Positions 11,255 through 24,238 of a stretch of DNA of 64,000 bases are shown here, in pieces. Position 1 is the first letter of the stretch, and every line of letters begins with the position of its first letter. The notes below the pieces were generated by a model. It saw only the letters and a program-made list of their open reading frames with translations. It made no database searches and was not told where the DNA came from. The stretch is taken from assembly GCF_002994745.2 (NCBI RefSeq), contig NC_037089.1, positions 4,442,001-4,506,000 on the forward strand, read 5' to 3'. The position numbers and the translations under genes were made by a program. The DNA comes from Rosa chinensis. Its lineage: Eukaryota; Streptophyta; Magnoliopsida; Rosales; Rosaceae.

Positions 11255-13194
11255 TTTTGGAGACATAGCTATGTGGTTCCTGATCTTCAGTTGGTGACTT
11301 GGGTCCCTTATCAGATAATGCTTTTTTGTCCGTGTGCTTCTTAGATAGTCCATGTCACTGCTTCTCTCACTTTGATTTTAACCTTCCAAATCAAAGGTTA
11401 GAAAAGTAAGAACAATCACTCCCCCGGTTATTATATTCATTTAATATGGAGCACAAAACTTTTGGCCGTAGGTGAATGGCCCTTCCACTATGAGTTTCAG
11501 TCATCTACGACTGGAAATTGCCCGTGTGTGCCCGGTGGTTGGGTGTGAAACCCAGTTTTCTTAGGTTCAACGCCGTCTCGTGTATTAGGTTCATTCCGGT
11601 ACCAAAATCTTTCCAACGAAGAATGGGTAAAGCAAAAGCAAATACTACACGTATGGAACTAATGTTCCAGAATTTTCAACCGTGTGCCATTTCAAACTCA
11701 ATCCTGGGTGTAAGGATATTCTACATGAACATTCGTCCACCATCGCCCTTGATCTTTTTGTCTCCTTGACTTCATTGACATTAATCTCTTTTGCTTCGTT
11801 CTGAGTGCGATGGCTCCATTGGTTTTGTTTTCAAATGAAATAAATTACTCCTTGGACCAACCAGCTCTATATGTGAGATATATAAAAGAAGAAAACATGG
11901 TTTTCTTTTTGTTCTACAGGCCAAACTGGACCATTTCCTTTGTTGATATGTAGTATGCAACGAGTCATGATCCAATTGTGTTTATATGCGATTCTTATGT
12001 TTTCTATTGACTTGTTCTTGTTGAAACTTGAAAGCACCACCAAATAGAAAACAACGCTGTCAAATGAAGAATAGAGCACCCTAATTGTCTAATGCTGTAC
12101 AAAGGAAGTGACAATTTGACAATGAACTCTTTTTTGTTTTGGTGCAAATTTAGAAGATTTCTAGGTTTCCATAGGACCCAAAATCAACTCGGAGATCACA
12201 TGCAAAAGAGGTGAAAGCGGTTGTTGCTTCAACTTGTGTAGTGCTTTTAACACGGGGGGTCTCTTTGCGTGATAACAAAATTGGAAGGAAGACAATGGTT
12301 ATTGGTCTATATTCTGTGAAAAAAGAGAAAATATACCTACTTTTTCTGAATTTGGAAAGAAAATTCGTTTACAATTCTTATATCAAATTTTTGTATTTTC
12401 CATCTCTTAGAACTTTCACATTTTTATTTTATTATTTCGTGCAAGTCATCTCTACCTACTTTTTCTAAATTTGGAAAGAAACAATTCATTTACAATTCTT
12501 ATATCAAATTTTCGTATTTTACATCTCTTAGAACTTCCACATTTTTATTTTATTATTTCGTGTAAGTCATCTCTACCAACTTTTTATTGATTTCGCCTAT
12601 AATTATTCATTGAATAATTGTATGATTTTCGGTTAATGTCATTTGGATAACAACACTTTCACAGTGGAGTTTGGACAATGCAAACTAATACTTGAAAAAT
12701 GCCGATTATTTTCACATTTTTCCGTAATGACTAATGGAACCAAAATTGAGCACAGTCCATAAATCTTATTTCCTCCTTTGAAAAACCAGTCGAACATAGT
12801 CGAGCGATCCCATTTGAAAACCACCAACTTATTTGGTTGTTGTCAATGTGGCACACACACTGACACACAGCCCACCCCGCAACCCTAAATCTCCCGGAGG
12901 AAGGCCATCGCCGCAGCAGCTGTGGATGGTGGTGTTGGAGGTGTGAAAGTAGCAAATTTCTATTTAGGAATTGAAGAGGAGTAGGTGGATTTTATAGTTA
13001 CTCTTATAATATATACTACATAGTTGAGACCCAAAAAGATAAAAACCAATAGTACCATATTCTATTTTACTCACATGACCTAAAGGAAATCATGGACCAT
13101 CGATCCTGAGATGGCTCACTGATGGCATACGTTATGATATGTCTCACATGAGCCCACGTCCTAACCCTTACATTTGCCTTTTGCCTCCTCTTAT
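11255..13194. other. Intergenic region with one tandem repeat
   Basis: It holds the 3' end of the FRIGIDA-like gene and the distal promoter of the first ALDH gene. Short ORFs (for example 11518-11769) have no recognisable domain. A direct tandem repeat lies at 12336-12590. No RNA gene was recognised. Confidence 0.6.
12336..12590. repeat. Tandem duplication, about 119-bp unit
   Basis: Two nearly identical units begin CCTACTTTTTCT at 12336 and 12455, with a short start of a third (CCAACTTTTTATTG, about 12576). Differences are scattered single bases, so the duplication is fairly young. Confidence 0.85.
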
Positions 13195-13203
13195 TATATA
13201 AAT
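13195..13203 (+). promoter_or_regulatory. TATA box of ALDH copy 1
   Basis: TATATAAAT lies 88 bases before the start codon. It is preceded by a TTTGCCTTTTGCCTC motif that recurs at the same place before ALDH copy 2, which supports a shared core promoter. Confidence 0.7.
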
Positions 13204-13290
13204 ACTGCAAATCTGCTTTATTCTAAACGAAACAAATCAACAAACAAGCGCGAGTGAGAGAGAAGAAAGAAACACAGAGAAACAGAGAAG

Positions 13291-16200
13291 ATGGCTGGTG
13301 ATAGTAATGGCAGCTCTGCAGCCTCCGAGTCCTTCGTGAAGATGCCAACCATAAAGTTCACCAAGCTCTTCATCAATGGAGAATTCGTCGACTCCATCTC
13401 AGGTACTCAACTCCTCACGAACATCTCAAACACATACCTTTGCTACCATTTCGTCGTCTTTTAATATCGTTCGGACTTTGTCGTACGTTGTTTCGGGCAA
13501 CGTTACCCAACACATTTATGATGGATATTCGTTTTTCTTTGTAAGGTAAAACATTCGAGACCATAGATCCAAGAACCGGGGAGGTGATAACCAGAGTTGC
13601 AGAGGGAGATAAGGAAGACGTGGACCTGGCGGTGAAAGCTGCACGCGCCGCCTTCGACCATGGCCCTTGGCCTCGTTTGCCCGGCGCTGTACGTAATCCG
13701 GCAACTCTTTTCTTCGCTTTTACCGCCTCCATAGCTAAGCTAATTCGTTCTAGTCCTTCTGTCCCATCCCCATTTTTCTTATCTTTGTTCGATCGGCATT
13801 TTTTTTTGTTTTCTTCCAGATAGCATTGTTTGAAAATTATTGTTAATAAATTCCATGAGGACAAAACCAATATTTTTCAAATAGAATTATTGAGGCCTGC
13901 TCCAGCTTCTTCTTCTCGGCCTTAATAATTGCTTCCGTCTGAGGAGATTGTCTTCTGGTCCCTGAGATTTCCTTTAGTCAACTAATTAAGATTACAGAGA
14001 TATTATCAGAGATAGTGGCAAGATAAGATACATATCATATTTTTAAGAACACTAATAAGACTCAAATCACTAGATTATTAGAGAGAGATAACGTGATTGG
14101 CATTGAGATTACGCAACATAAAATATGAGGGGATCATGTGATTAGCATTATGATTAGTATAAGAGAGTATGTAGATGTAGTTAACACACTCGATGTCAAT
14201 CTATACTTATTTAATACATCTTATAAGGGTGTATAATAATATAAATTTCGAGTCTCGATTTACTATATTAAGGGTGTAATAACAACTTCGTATATGTGTA
14301 ACTATAGTGAGCATACATTGATCGCGTGACCAAGATGCACGAGTTGAATTGTCAATGTGTGACCATGATACACGAGTTGAATTGTCAAAATATCAACATT
14401 TTCTTAATGCAGCAATCTTGTATTTAAGCCATTTTTTTAGTCTGAATCTCTAGTTAAATATTCAAAATTAATAGTAAGTCCGGGAATGTAAGCTGCAAAT
14501 TTTTCAAAAATAAAGTCAAGTTCATATTTCCCCTTCATAATGTGGAAACTCCCAAGAAACTTGTCAATTTTATTTGTTGGCAAGAAAACCTTTCAATTAT
14601 TTATATTCTTTTACTGACCTACGTACTCGTCTCTGTTTCTTTTCTTAGGGACAATTTATTTGTATTTTTTCATAATTGTACTACTGACAAGTCCATTGAC
14701 TTGGCTTCTCAAGTCCTTTTTTTGGACCACACGTTAATAAAGTAAAGAAAATAGAGAATGAAAAATAAAGCTACTTAACTTATGAGTGAAGAGAATATGG
14801 CTATGAACTATATATGCAGCAAAATTATTATGTACTTAACTTAGCTTTGATGTTTAGAATTAGTTCTAATTAATTTACTTTAGTGTGAATAAGTAAGTAA
14901 GAGTCTGATATTGATGTAATGCCTTGACTATTGTTCAGGAGAGAGGAGCGATTATGTTGAAGTTTGCAGACTTGATTGATGAACATACAGAAGAACTGGC
15001 CAAGTTGGATACAGTTGATGCTGGGAAGTTGTTCGGTTTTGGCAAAGCTGTAGACATACCTCAGGTAGCACACATGGTACGTTACTATGCCGGTGCAGCT
15101 GATAAAATTCATGGGGAGGTGCTGAAAATGTCGCGTGAGCTCCAAGGTTATACGTTGCTCGAACCCATTGGTGTTGTCGGACACATTATTCCCTGGAATT
15201 TCCCCAGCAGCCTGCTGTTTGCTAAGGTTGCCCCTACCTTAGCTGCTGGTTGCACTATGGTCGTCAAACCTGCTGAGCAAACACCTCTTTCGGCGCTCTA
15301 TTATGCCCATCTGGCTAAGTTGGTAAGCTTGGAAAAACCTTCTCATAGTATATTTGCACTGTCAGCCACGTGACTTGTTATGCTGCCTAAAAAGTTTCAC
15401 ATGTTATGTTATCAAATCGTCAATTTAGATCATTGATTTATTGGTTATGTCAAATTAGTGAAATTATGCATGTGTTTGGTTGATCCAGATTCATTGTCTA
15501 ACAACCTAACACGTGGAAAATTTAAGAAGGGAAATGAACTTGAATGTATATGCATGTATAAACATTTTGCCCGTGGGCTTAGTTTTAGTGGTGACTTTGG
15601 CTTGTGACTTTAAATGAAGGCTGGTGTTCCTGATGGAGTACTCAATGTCATAACTGGATTTGGAAAGACTGCTGGTGCTGCCGTCACCCATCATATGGAC
15701 ATTGACAAAGTAAAATTTTAGCTCCTTTCCTTCAACCTTCATGTCGTTTATGTGATTACCTTTACAAACTTCCGTTATATATAGTTTAATGGCTTACAGT
15801 GATATTGATACTTTTGTTAACTTCTTGATATTACAGGTCAGTTTTACTGGTTCCACGGACGTAGGTCGTGAGGTGATGCAGGCTGCAGCAAAGAGCAATT
15901 TAAAAGCAGTTTCACTTGAACTAGGGGGCAAGTCACCCCTTTTAATTTTTGATGATGCTGATGTCGACAAGGCTGCTGACCTTGCTCTCTTGGGAATCCT
16001 CTACAACAAGGTCAGGTTTATAACTTTGTTTCATCATTTTTCATAACCAGAATTTCATTTATAACTTGGCTGGAATAGTAGCAGTACTCACTCTTTTGTT
16101 ATTTATATTTCCAGGGAGAAATTTGTGTGGCCAGTTCTCGAGTCTTTGTTCAAGAAGGAATTTATGATGAACTTGTGAAGAAGTTGCAGTTGAAGGCGAA

Positions 16201-17100
16201 GGATTGGGTTGTTGGGGATCCTTTTGATCCTAATGTTCGTCAAGGACCCCAGGTAACCCAGGCGAAAAACTGAAGATAGTATATGATCTTAATTAGTGTC
16301 TTCTAGTATTATAATCATCAATAACTGCAGTTTTATGATTGATGTATATGCAGGACTAAGCTTGTGAATTCCTAAAGTTATACAAAACATTACCTATGTA
16401 AGAGTTCACATTCATGTCATTAACTTAAAATTTCAGGTTGATAAAAAACAGTTTGAGAAAATCTTGACCTACATTGAGCATGGGAAAAGAGAAGGAGCAA
16501 CTTTGCTAACAGGAGGAAAACCTGTGGGGAAGAAGGGCTATTACATCGAGCCAACAGTATTCACTGATGTCAAGGTACACTTTCGAGTTCAATATAAATT
16601 CTGATATACTGAAATATCGATTCTGCTTCTGTCTTGTTCATCTCATTATTGTTATAACAACTTGCACAGGATGACATGCTTATAGCCAAGGATGAAATAT
16701 TCGGACCTGTAATGTCACTGATGAAGTTCAAGTAAGCACAAACCTAATTCCTGTTGTTCCATTTAGCCTTTCTGATAAGCTAAAAATGGACACAAGTTTT
16801 GCTTATAACTCTGAGCAATTTTGCAGGACCATTGAGGAGGGAATAGCAAGAGCCAACAACACCAAGTATGGCCTAGCTGCAGGCATTGTAACCAAGAACA
16901 TCGATGTGGCTAACACCGTCTCAAGATCAATCCGCGCAGGCATTATATGGATCAACTGCTACTTTGCCTTCGACCGCGATTGCCCTTATGGAGGATACAA
17001 GATGAGTGGCTTTGGAAGAGACTTTGGTATGCAGGGCCTCCACAAGTACCTGCATACTAAATCTGTGGTCACTCCCATTTATAACTCTCCCTGGCTCTGA
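13291..17100 (+). CDS. ALDH2C4: Cytosolic aldehyde dehydrogenase, ALDH2C4/REF1 type, copy 1 (9 exons, 504 aa)
   Basis: Exons 13291-13402, 13546-13688, 14939-15322, 15620-15709, 15837-16010, 16115-16252, 16437-16574, 16670-16731 and 16827-17100 give 1515 nt with GT-AG junctions. ALDH2C enzymes oxidise aldehydes with NAD(P)+; the Arabidopsis member REF1 converts coniferaldehyde and sinapaldehyde to ferulic and sinapic acid. Catalytic residues sit at family spacing: Asn172 in PWNFP, Glu271 in LELGGK and Cys305 in GEICVASS, equivalent to N169, E268 and C302 of mammalian ALDH2. It lacks a mitochondrial presequence, so a cytosolic location is expected. Two similar copies follow on the same strand. 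The substrate cannot be told from sequence. Confidence 0.95.
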
Positions 17101-18286
17101 ATCCAATACCAAAAGAATGTTAGCAGCTTGCAATTGCAGTGCAGAATAAATTATTGAGTTGAAGTTCCTTATTTATGTGGGAAATGTCAAAAAGATTGTA
17201 TATCAGCTACTTGCATGTGTTTCCTCTGTTGTTGTTGCAATATACAAGTCTCTGTTTGATTGAAAATCTGCAAATGATCATTGTTAGATATGGGGCCTTC
17301 TTAACATAATCTTTCAGCAATATCTATCCGTAGGTGTCTGCAAGAAGAGCAATTCAGTTGGGACATTAATTTATAGGCTTCTTGCAGTGTCATTTCATCA
17401 AACATGTAATGGACAAAAACACATGTTGCTGGATGAAATCAGAATCAAACAATTACCAACAAAAAAAACCGGAAAACTTCATGCCAGCAATAATAGGAAT
17501 GTCCATCAACTTCATAAAATTCATTTGAAATTTGTCTTTACATCCAAATAAATTGTTAAAAATAAAGACAAAACTTATTCTAAACTGAAAAATTACGTTA
17601 CATATTAGATGCAATCTGTACAAACAATTAAATGACTCATTTGCCACAAATGAATGAATGATTACTTTCAATTTCTAACTTTTGACAGTGTATAGCATAG
17701 AAATGATATACTTTGTCATCATATTCTATTGGATAACCTCTAAATTTAATTTCAAATTTTTTTTTTACTTTTTAATTTTTTTAAAATTTTTTTTTTTTTT
17801 TATATAGAAAAGTGCTAGCGATCAATCCCAAATTATCCAATATTTGTCACATCGTTGCTTTTAATTCATGGAGTTCAAAATTCAAACATGTTTAGAATAA
17901 TACAAGTGACAGTGATTAAAACTATTATTTAGGAAAAAGAATAGGAAAACAAGTTGAGTTAATTAGCCTAAAAGAATTCAAATGTTCATCTGGGTACGTA
18001 ATCACACTGGGTTGCACGAAGTCTACCACTTTGATCGATCTTAACATCTCTTTCTTTATGACCTCAATACCGGTTCACATGCATACACGACCATCTCGGA
18101 CTTAAATTTTGGAAACTCAATTATTTTAATTGTTTCTTAAACGAATAAGTGTATGACTTGCCGAAAATTAATTGAAAATGAGTTAATTAAATTTCTATAT
18201 TTTTCGTACGAGTGTTTTTCCACCAGAAGTTACCTATTTCATTCAATATTAGACAATTACGTTTAGCTTTTGCCTTTTGCCTCGTC
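17101..18286. other. Intergenic region between ALDH copies 1 and 2
   Basis: The first 340 bases are the 3' UTR and downstream sequence, almost the same as that after copy 2 (22737-23083). The rest is AT-rich with long T runs near 17760-17800. No gene was seen. Confidence 0.7.
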
Positions 18287-18294
18287 TATATAAA
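18287..18294 (+). promoter_or_regulatory. TATA box of ALDH copy 2
   Basis: TATATAAA lies 60 bases before the ATG, after TTTTGCCTTTTGCCTCG, the same motif that precedes the copy 1 TATA box. Confidence 0.75.
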
Positions 18295-18353
18295 CAGCGT
18301 CATGCTATACGAAACCAAGCAAGAACAAGTCTCTAGACAAAGAAACAGAGATA

Positions 18354-21300
18354 ATGGGTGGCCAAAGTAATGGAAGCTCTGCATGCTCCGAAGAGTCATT
18401 TGTGAAGATGCCAACGATAAAGTTCACCAAGCTCTTCATCAATGGAGAATTCGTCGATTCCGTTTCAGGTACGTACGTTCTTACTCGATCATTAACATGT
18501 CTCACAAATCACAAGCTACTGCTAGCTACTTTGTTGGTGATGTTTAGTTTCTATATTGTTCAAAGATCCAAACTTTCTCAAACACATATTGTATCTCCCA
18601 TTTCTCGATTTATGCGTGTCATTCTTTCATGTGTCAACTAAGGTTTCCGAAAGGACAACACACACTTCACCTGCACATTCTCATTTTTATTGATGTTTTG
18701 CTTTTGCAAGGAAAAACATTTGAGACGATAGACCCAAGAACAGGGGAGTTGATAACCAGAGTGGCAGAAGGAGATAAGGAAGACGTGGATTTGGCCGTGA
18801 AAGCTGCACGCGCGGCCTTTGACCACGGCCCCTGGCCTCGCTTGCCCGGCGCTGTACGTAATATCTTACTCCACTCTGTTCTTCGCTTTTACTGCCACCT
18901 ATAGCTAGCTAGCTAAGCTAATTCGGTTCAGTCCTTAATTTGTCACGGTCCGATGACTCCGATCCTCATTTTCCGTATCTATGTTTGATCAGTCATTTTT
19001 GTGTTCTACCATGTTTTCTTGAATCTTGACTATCCTGTTTGCATGTATTAGTTTTATTTCGAAGACAAAACGAATCACTCTATAAAGAGATTACTGAGCT
19101 AGGTGTTCTAGCTTCTTCGTCTTCATCTTCATCTTCATCTATCTTATTAATTTCGTCTCTTGGAGGAGATTGTCTTCTGGTCCCAATTATTTCGATTAGT
19201 CAACTAATAATATGACAGTGATATGATCATAGGTAGTCGGCTATTTAAGTTGGCAAACCGCCAACCGATCACTAGCTTTTGTTAATTCAAAAAACGTACG
19301 AGTCTTGTGGCGGCCAGTTTTAGAGGGAGACCATGTGGCTAGCATTATGATCCGTAAACTGTAAACATGGTATATATTAAGCACATAGCAGCCTCGATTA
19401 GTTATGATGTAAGCTACAGCTGAAGTTGACTATCAAGTTTGCTTCCATTTTTTTCTTCTACGTATCTACAGTGTTCCAATAATAAACGACGTCCCAAACA
19501 AAAAAGTAATAGATGAGCTCATAGTGGGAAAATTTCAAAGTAAGACTTTCTATTTTTAATTAGTTGCGTGAGTCATACGTAATATGTACAACTACATACG
19601 TTCATTAGTTTAGAAAAGAAAAACGTTCATTTTCAAGCCATCTTATATTCGTATATTTACAGACCAATTAAAACCTTATCTCGTTTGTTTTATAATTTGG
19701 TACAGATCATTGTTCTTTTCATTTTACCATTTGACGACTCCTTGATAATTTCTCTAGTCCTTTTCGGGATCACAACTAAATTAGTGAATGAAAATCATGG
19801 CTATAGTGACCAAGTACCATATCGAAAAATGGAAAATTCTACGGTACCTATATGTATGTAATAAACTCATTTACAAAATTGACAATAAATTTGTTGTCAT
19901 TGTGGTAAATAGAGTTATTTTTTGGGTAATTTTAATTCTATTAGAGGTAATACTCTACTTACAACATTTTTACAAGTTTATGAACAAATTATTGTTGAAG
20001 TGGTAACTTGATTCAATTATCTGTAAATGTGTAAAACAAATGTGGTAAGTTTGTTATCAATGTAGTAAATTTACTTCAACTAAATTGCAATCTTGGTTCA
20101 ATTAGATGAAAAATGAGTGTATGATAAACGTCCAAGTACCATAGACAACCCCATCGAAAAATTGTCATCTAATTAAGTTTAGCCTTTACATTTAGTAAAA
20201 CTTTGAATTAATTACTTTACTTTAGTGTGAATAATTAAGAGTCTGAAATTGATGTAATATATGCCTTGAATACTGTTCAGGAGAGGGGAGCAATTATGTT
20301 GAAGTTTGCAGACTTGATTGATGAACACACAGAAGAACTGGCCAAGTTGGATACAGTTGATGCCGGGAAGTTGTTCAGTTTTGGCAAAGCCGTAGACATA
20401 CCTCAGGTAGCACAAACTCTACGTTACTATGCTGGTGCAGCTGATAAAATTCATGGAGAGGTGCTCAAAATGTCGCGCGAGCTTCAAGCTTATACATTAC
20501 TCGAACCCATTGGTGTTGTCGGACACATCATTCCATGGAATTTTCCCAGTACCCTGTTATTCGCTAAGGTTGCTCCTTCCTTGGCAGCTGGTTGCACAAT
20601 GGTTGTCAAGCCTGCCGAGCAATCACCTCTTTCAGCTCTTTATTATGCACATCTCGCAAAGTTGGTAAGCTTGGAAAAATATTCTCATAGTATTTTTACA
20701 CAGTTGTCGGACATGTTATGTTGCCTAGAAATTAAGTTGGTATGTTATGTTATCTAGCCTATGGACATGTTGTGTTGTCGTGCTGACAATTTTGATTATT
20801 GATTATGTAAAATCTTCGTTTGAATGTAAAGGTAATCAAAATTGTATTGCTAGTGGTGGACTTTGGCTAATTGTGAGTTATTTATGAAGGCTGGTGTTCC
20901 TGATGGAGTACTCAATGTCATCACTGGATATGGAGAGACAGCTGGTGCTGCCATCACCCATCATATGGACGTTGACAAAGTACATTCTAGCTAGCTCTTT
21001 TCCTTGGAATATTTGGTCATTAATTAAACTTTCAGGATAGTTTATATAGCTTACTGTAATACATACTGATACTTGCTTAATTTCGTAATATTTTAGGTCA
21101 GTTTTACTGGTTCCTCAGAGGTCGGCCGTGAAGTAATGCAGGCAGCAGCAAAGAGCAATTTAAAAGCAGTTTCACTTGAACTTGGGGGCAAGTCACCCCT
21201 ATTGATTTTTGATGATGCTGATGTAGACATGGCTGCTGACCTTGCTCTCTTGGGGATTCTCTTCAACAAAGTCAGATTTTAGGATTCTAGTTTTCATAAT

Positions 21301-22736
21301 TTTTAAACTCAGGATTTTCATTGATAGCTCTATATGTAGCAGGGCTAACTTTAGGTCATCACGTTTTTAGGGAGAAATTTGCGTGGCAAGTTCTCGTGTT
21401 TTTGTTCAAGAAGGGGTTTATGATCAACTTGTCAAGAAGTTGACAGAGAAGGCAAAAGATTGGGTTGTTGGAGATCCTTTTGATCCTAATGTTCGTCAAG
21501 GACCCCAGGTAACACAGGCGCAATTGAAACTAGTAAATGATGATGATCATACTGCCTTGTATGTATATATACACACACACACAAACACACCGCAAAATTA
21601 AAAAAATTGCGAACGTCCATCCTAGGCATCGTTGGCAGCGCTGCGGTTGTCGGTGCAGAACCAGGCTTCGATGTCGAGCCTCTACTTGCTGCTGGACTCG
21701 TCGATGAAGAGTTTGAAGTCGACCTTGATCAGGCTTGAGGTTTCAGGTGAGGTCGCTGCCCATAACCTTCGACCTCAATAAATTGAGCCTTCGCTTTGAT
21801 GGTGACGCCGTTCGGGATGCCCATGGTCTCCGTCCAGCAACAGCAGCGCCACCATTGACCCCTGAGGATGGACATCAGCACTTTTACATTTGTGCGGACG
21901 TCTGCTTCTGATCCGACCTATATATATATATAGTCATCGACAAGCCAGATTTTGATTTATCTACTCTATGTAGAGTCATAGCGAATTCCTAGAGTTATAC
22001 AGATGATATAATATAATCTATAATTTCGGATCCATTACATTCAATTACAATTACAATTACAGGTAGATAAAACGCAGTATGAGAAAATCTTGACCTACAT
22101 TGAACATGGCAAAAGAGAAGGAGCAACTTTGTTAACAGGGGGCAAGCCTGTGGGGAAGAAGGGTTATTACATTGAGCCAACAGTATTCACTGATGTCAAG
22201 GTATACTTTCATGTTTCGTCTTCAGATAAAAAAATGTGATATGGTTAATGTCAATTTTATTGAATCTTCCATGTTCATCTCATTAATGTTATAAGAACTT
22301 CCTCAGGATGACATGCTTATAGCCACGGATGAAATATTCGGACCTGTCATGTCGCTAATGAAGTTCAAGTAAGCAAAACCCTGATTCCTCTTCTTCCATT
22401 TAGCTCTTCTGATAAGCACAAAATAGATATAAGTTTGCTTACAACTACGAGCAATTTTGCAGGACAATTGAGGAGGGAATAGAGAGAGCAAACAAAACTA
22501 AATATGGCCTAGCAGCCGGCATTGTAACCAAGAACATCGATGTGGCCAACACTGTCTCAAGATCTATCCGCGCGGGCACTATATGGATTAACTGCTACTT
22601 TGCCTTCGACAACGATGTCCCTTTTGGAGGATACAAGATGAGTGGCTTTGGAAGAGACTTTGGTATGCAGGGCCTCCACAAGTATCTGCATACTAAATCT
22701 GTGGTCACTCCCATTTATAACTCTCCCTGGCTCTGA
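18354..22736 (+). CDS. ALDH2C4: Cytosolic aldehyde dehydrogenase, ALDH2C4/REF1 type, copy 2 (9 exons, 505 aa)
   Basis: Exons 18354-18468, 18711-18853, 20281-20664, 20890-20979, 21097-21270, 21371-21508, 22063-22200, 22307-22368 and 22463-22736 total 1518 nt. All internal exon lengths match copies 1 and 3. Catalytic Asn (PWNFP), Glu (LELGGK) and Cys (GEICVASS) are kept, so an active enzyme is expected. Unlike copies 1 and 3 it reads IATDEIFGP instead of IAKDEIFGP in exon 8. Intron 6 is 554 bases, against 184 and 151 in the other copies, because of a GC-rich insertion. The 3' end of exon 9 and the following 3' UTR nearly match copy 1 while the introns are diverged. Confidence 0.95.
21609..21920. 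repeat. GC-rich insertion in intron 6 of ALDH copy 2
   Basis: About 310 bases, far richer in G+C than the intron around them and absent from intron 6 of the other two copies. Loose inverted repeats lie near the ends (GTCCATCCTAGG and CCTGAGGATGGAC). It could be a small TIR element carrying foreign or captured sequence. No target duplication is clear and I do not recognise a gene. Confidence 0.5.
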
Positions 22737-23290
22737 ATCCAATACCAAAAGAATGTTAGCAGCTTGCAATTGCAGTGCAGAATAAATTATTGAGTTGAAG
22801 TTCTTTATTTATGTGGGAAATGTCAAAAACATTGTATATGTATATCATCTGTTTGCATGTGTTTCCTCTGTTGTTGTTGCAATTAATATACAAGTCTCTG
22901 TTTGATTGAAAATCTGCAAATGATCATTGTTAGATATGGGGCCTTCTTGACATATTCCTTCAGCAATATCTATCCTTAGGTGTCTGCAAGAAGAGCAATT
23001 CAGTTGGGAGATTAATTTATAGCCTTCTTGGAGTGTCATTTCATCAAACATGTAAAGGACAAAAACACATGTTGCTGGATGAAATCCTATACCAAAAGAA
23101 TGTTAGCAACTTGCAGTTCCAGTGTACGATAAATTATTTAGATGAAGTCGTATTATTTTTGTGGGAAATGTCAAGAAAGATTGTATGTGTGTATAGTGTA
23201 TACTATGTATTTGATTTTCCACTGTTTTAATTGGGAGCTTGGAAATGATCATTTGGGCCTTCTTAACATATTGCTGTAAGTAGTATTTAT
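22737..23290. repeat. Duplicated ALDH 3' UTR sequences
   Basis: 22737-23083 repeats the 3' UTR and downstream sequence of copy 1 (17101-17440) with few changes. 23083-23290 is a second, more diverged copy of the same 3' UTR (again CCAAAAGAATGTTAGCA, AATAAATTATT-like and GTGGGAAATGTCAA blocks) with no ALDH exons before it. It looks like the remnant of a deleted ALDH copy. Confidence 0.75.
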
Positions 23291-23537
23291 CGAGTTATAA
23301 GAAAACTGTTGGAGTCACTATAAAGATTTAAATTAAAATTTTCTATTTTTTTATCATTGTTTTTCTTGTGATCTAGTTTTGAATGATCACCTTTATTACA
23401 CAATCATGAGTATATATACACAAGAACCAAAGGCATGCTAGTTAGATTTTATATTGACAGAAGATAAGACACTTACCTGATATGGAGTACAAATCAAACG
23501 TCATTGCATGTCTAGAGAATGCAGGGACCTCGTCTTA

Positions 23538-23639
23538 GAGCAAGTTCACCCGTTGGTCACCAGGGCAGGAAACTATTCACTGCCGCTGGATCTTTGCTTC
23601 CACCCGTTGGGTCAGGGTCACCAGTCAGTTACTGTTCAT

Positions 23640-23687
<48 letters not shown>

Positions 23688-24238
23688 TGAAAAATGAGAA
23701 ATGTATGATGTAAATAAATAGTATTGATGAACAATTTGGCTATGCAACCAAATAAAATTTTATGGGTAGAAAAATTATATGTCCACCGACTTTTTTTTTA
23801 TTTTTATAAATCACCGTAGCAAATGATGTAAATATCTCCTTAATTATATACCATAGGATCCCTCCTATAATTAGAACCAACGATCCAGATCTGTGGACCA
23901 TTGCATTTAAATTGCAAAGCACCCAACAGCTAATTGCCACGTCACATCTCCACTTGCCACTAGCCGACAGCTTCTGGGCTTCCACGCGTGAGCAGCCTCC
24001 TATCCGCTACACGACAAGAAACTGCGGCTCACCTCCATTGCCAGGCGCGTCTATCCTCAGTCACCACGGTGGAGGCCTGGGTCATCAACTCAGTCACCAT
24101 GCTGCCCAAGCTCTTGACTTGGGACACCCACTGCTCTCTTGCCCCAGCCCCGGTGGAAGGAACAACAGTGGAATTTTGGTGACTTGGGTCACAGTTTGAC
24201 GTGGTGGCCGGGCACCAGGGCCTCCGCTGAACTTGCTC
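23538..24238. mobile_element. Non-autonomous TIR element, 701 bp (PIF/Harbinger-like)
   Basis: It starts GAGCAAGTTCA and ends TGAACTTGCTC, a perfect 11-base inverted repeat, flanked by TTA on the left and TAA on the right. A paralogous stretch at 34915-34960 lacks the element and reads straight through (GGACCTCGACTTACATAGAG), serving as an empty site. The superfamily is inferred from the 3-base TTA-like target. It contains an (AT)n/T run and no transposase. Confidence 0.75.

Noticed and set aside
11518..11769. 83-aa ORF and a GGTTCAA motif resembling a tRNA/SINE B box
   Set aside because: There is no A box at proper spacing, no tail or target duplication, and no protein resemblance.
12731..12955. 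Minus-strand ORF with a leader-like GC-rich stretch
   Set aside because: It has no family resemblance and an in-frame stop soon after the best ATG. It may be a gene scrap, but I cannot support it.
23508..23713. ORFs running through the (AT)n and T tract
   Set aside because: Low-complexity translation inside a TIR element, with no domain.
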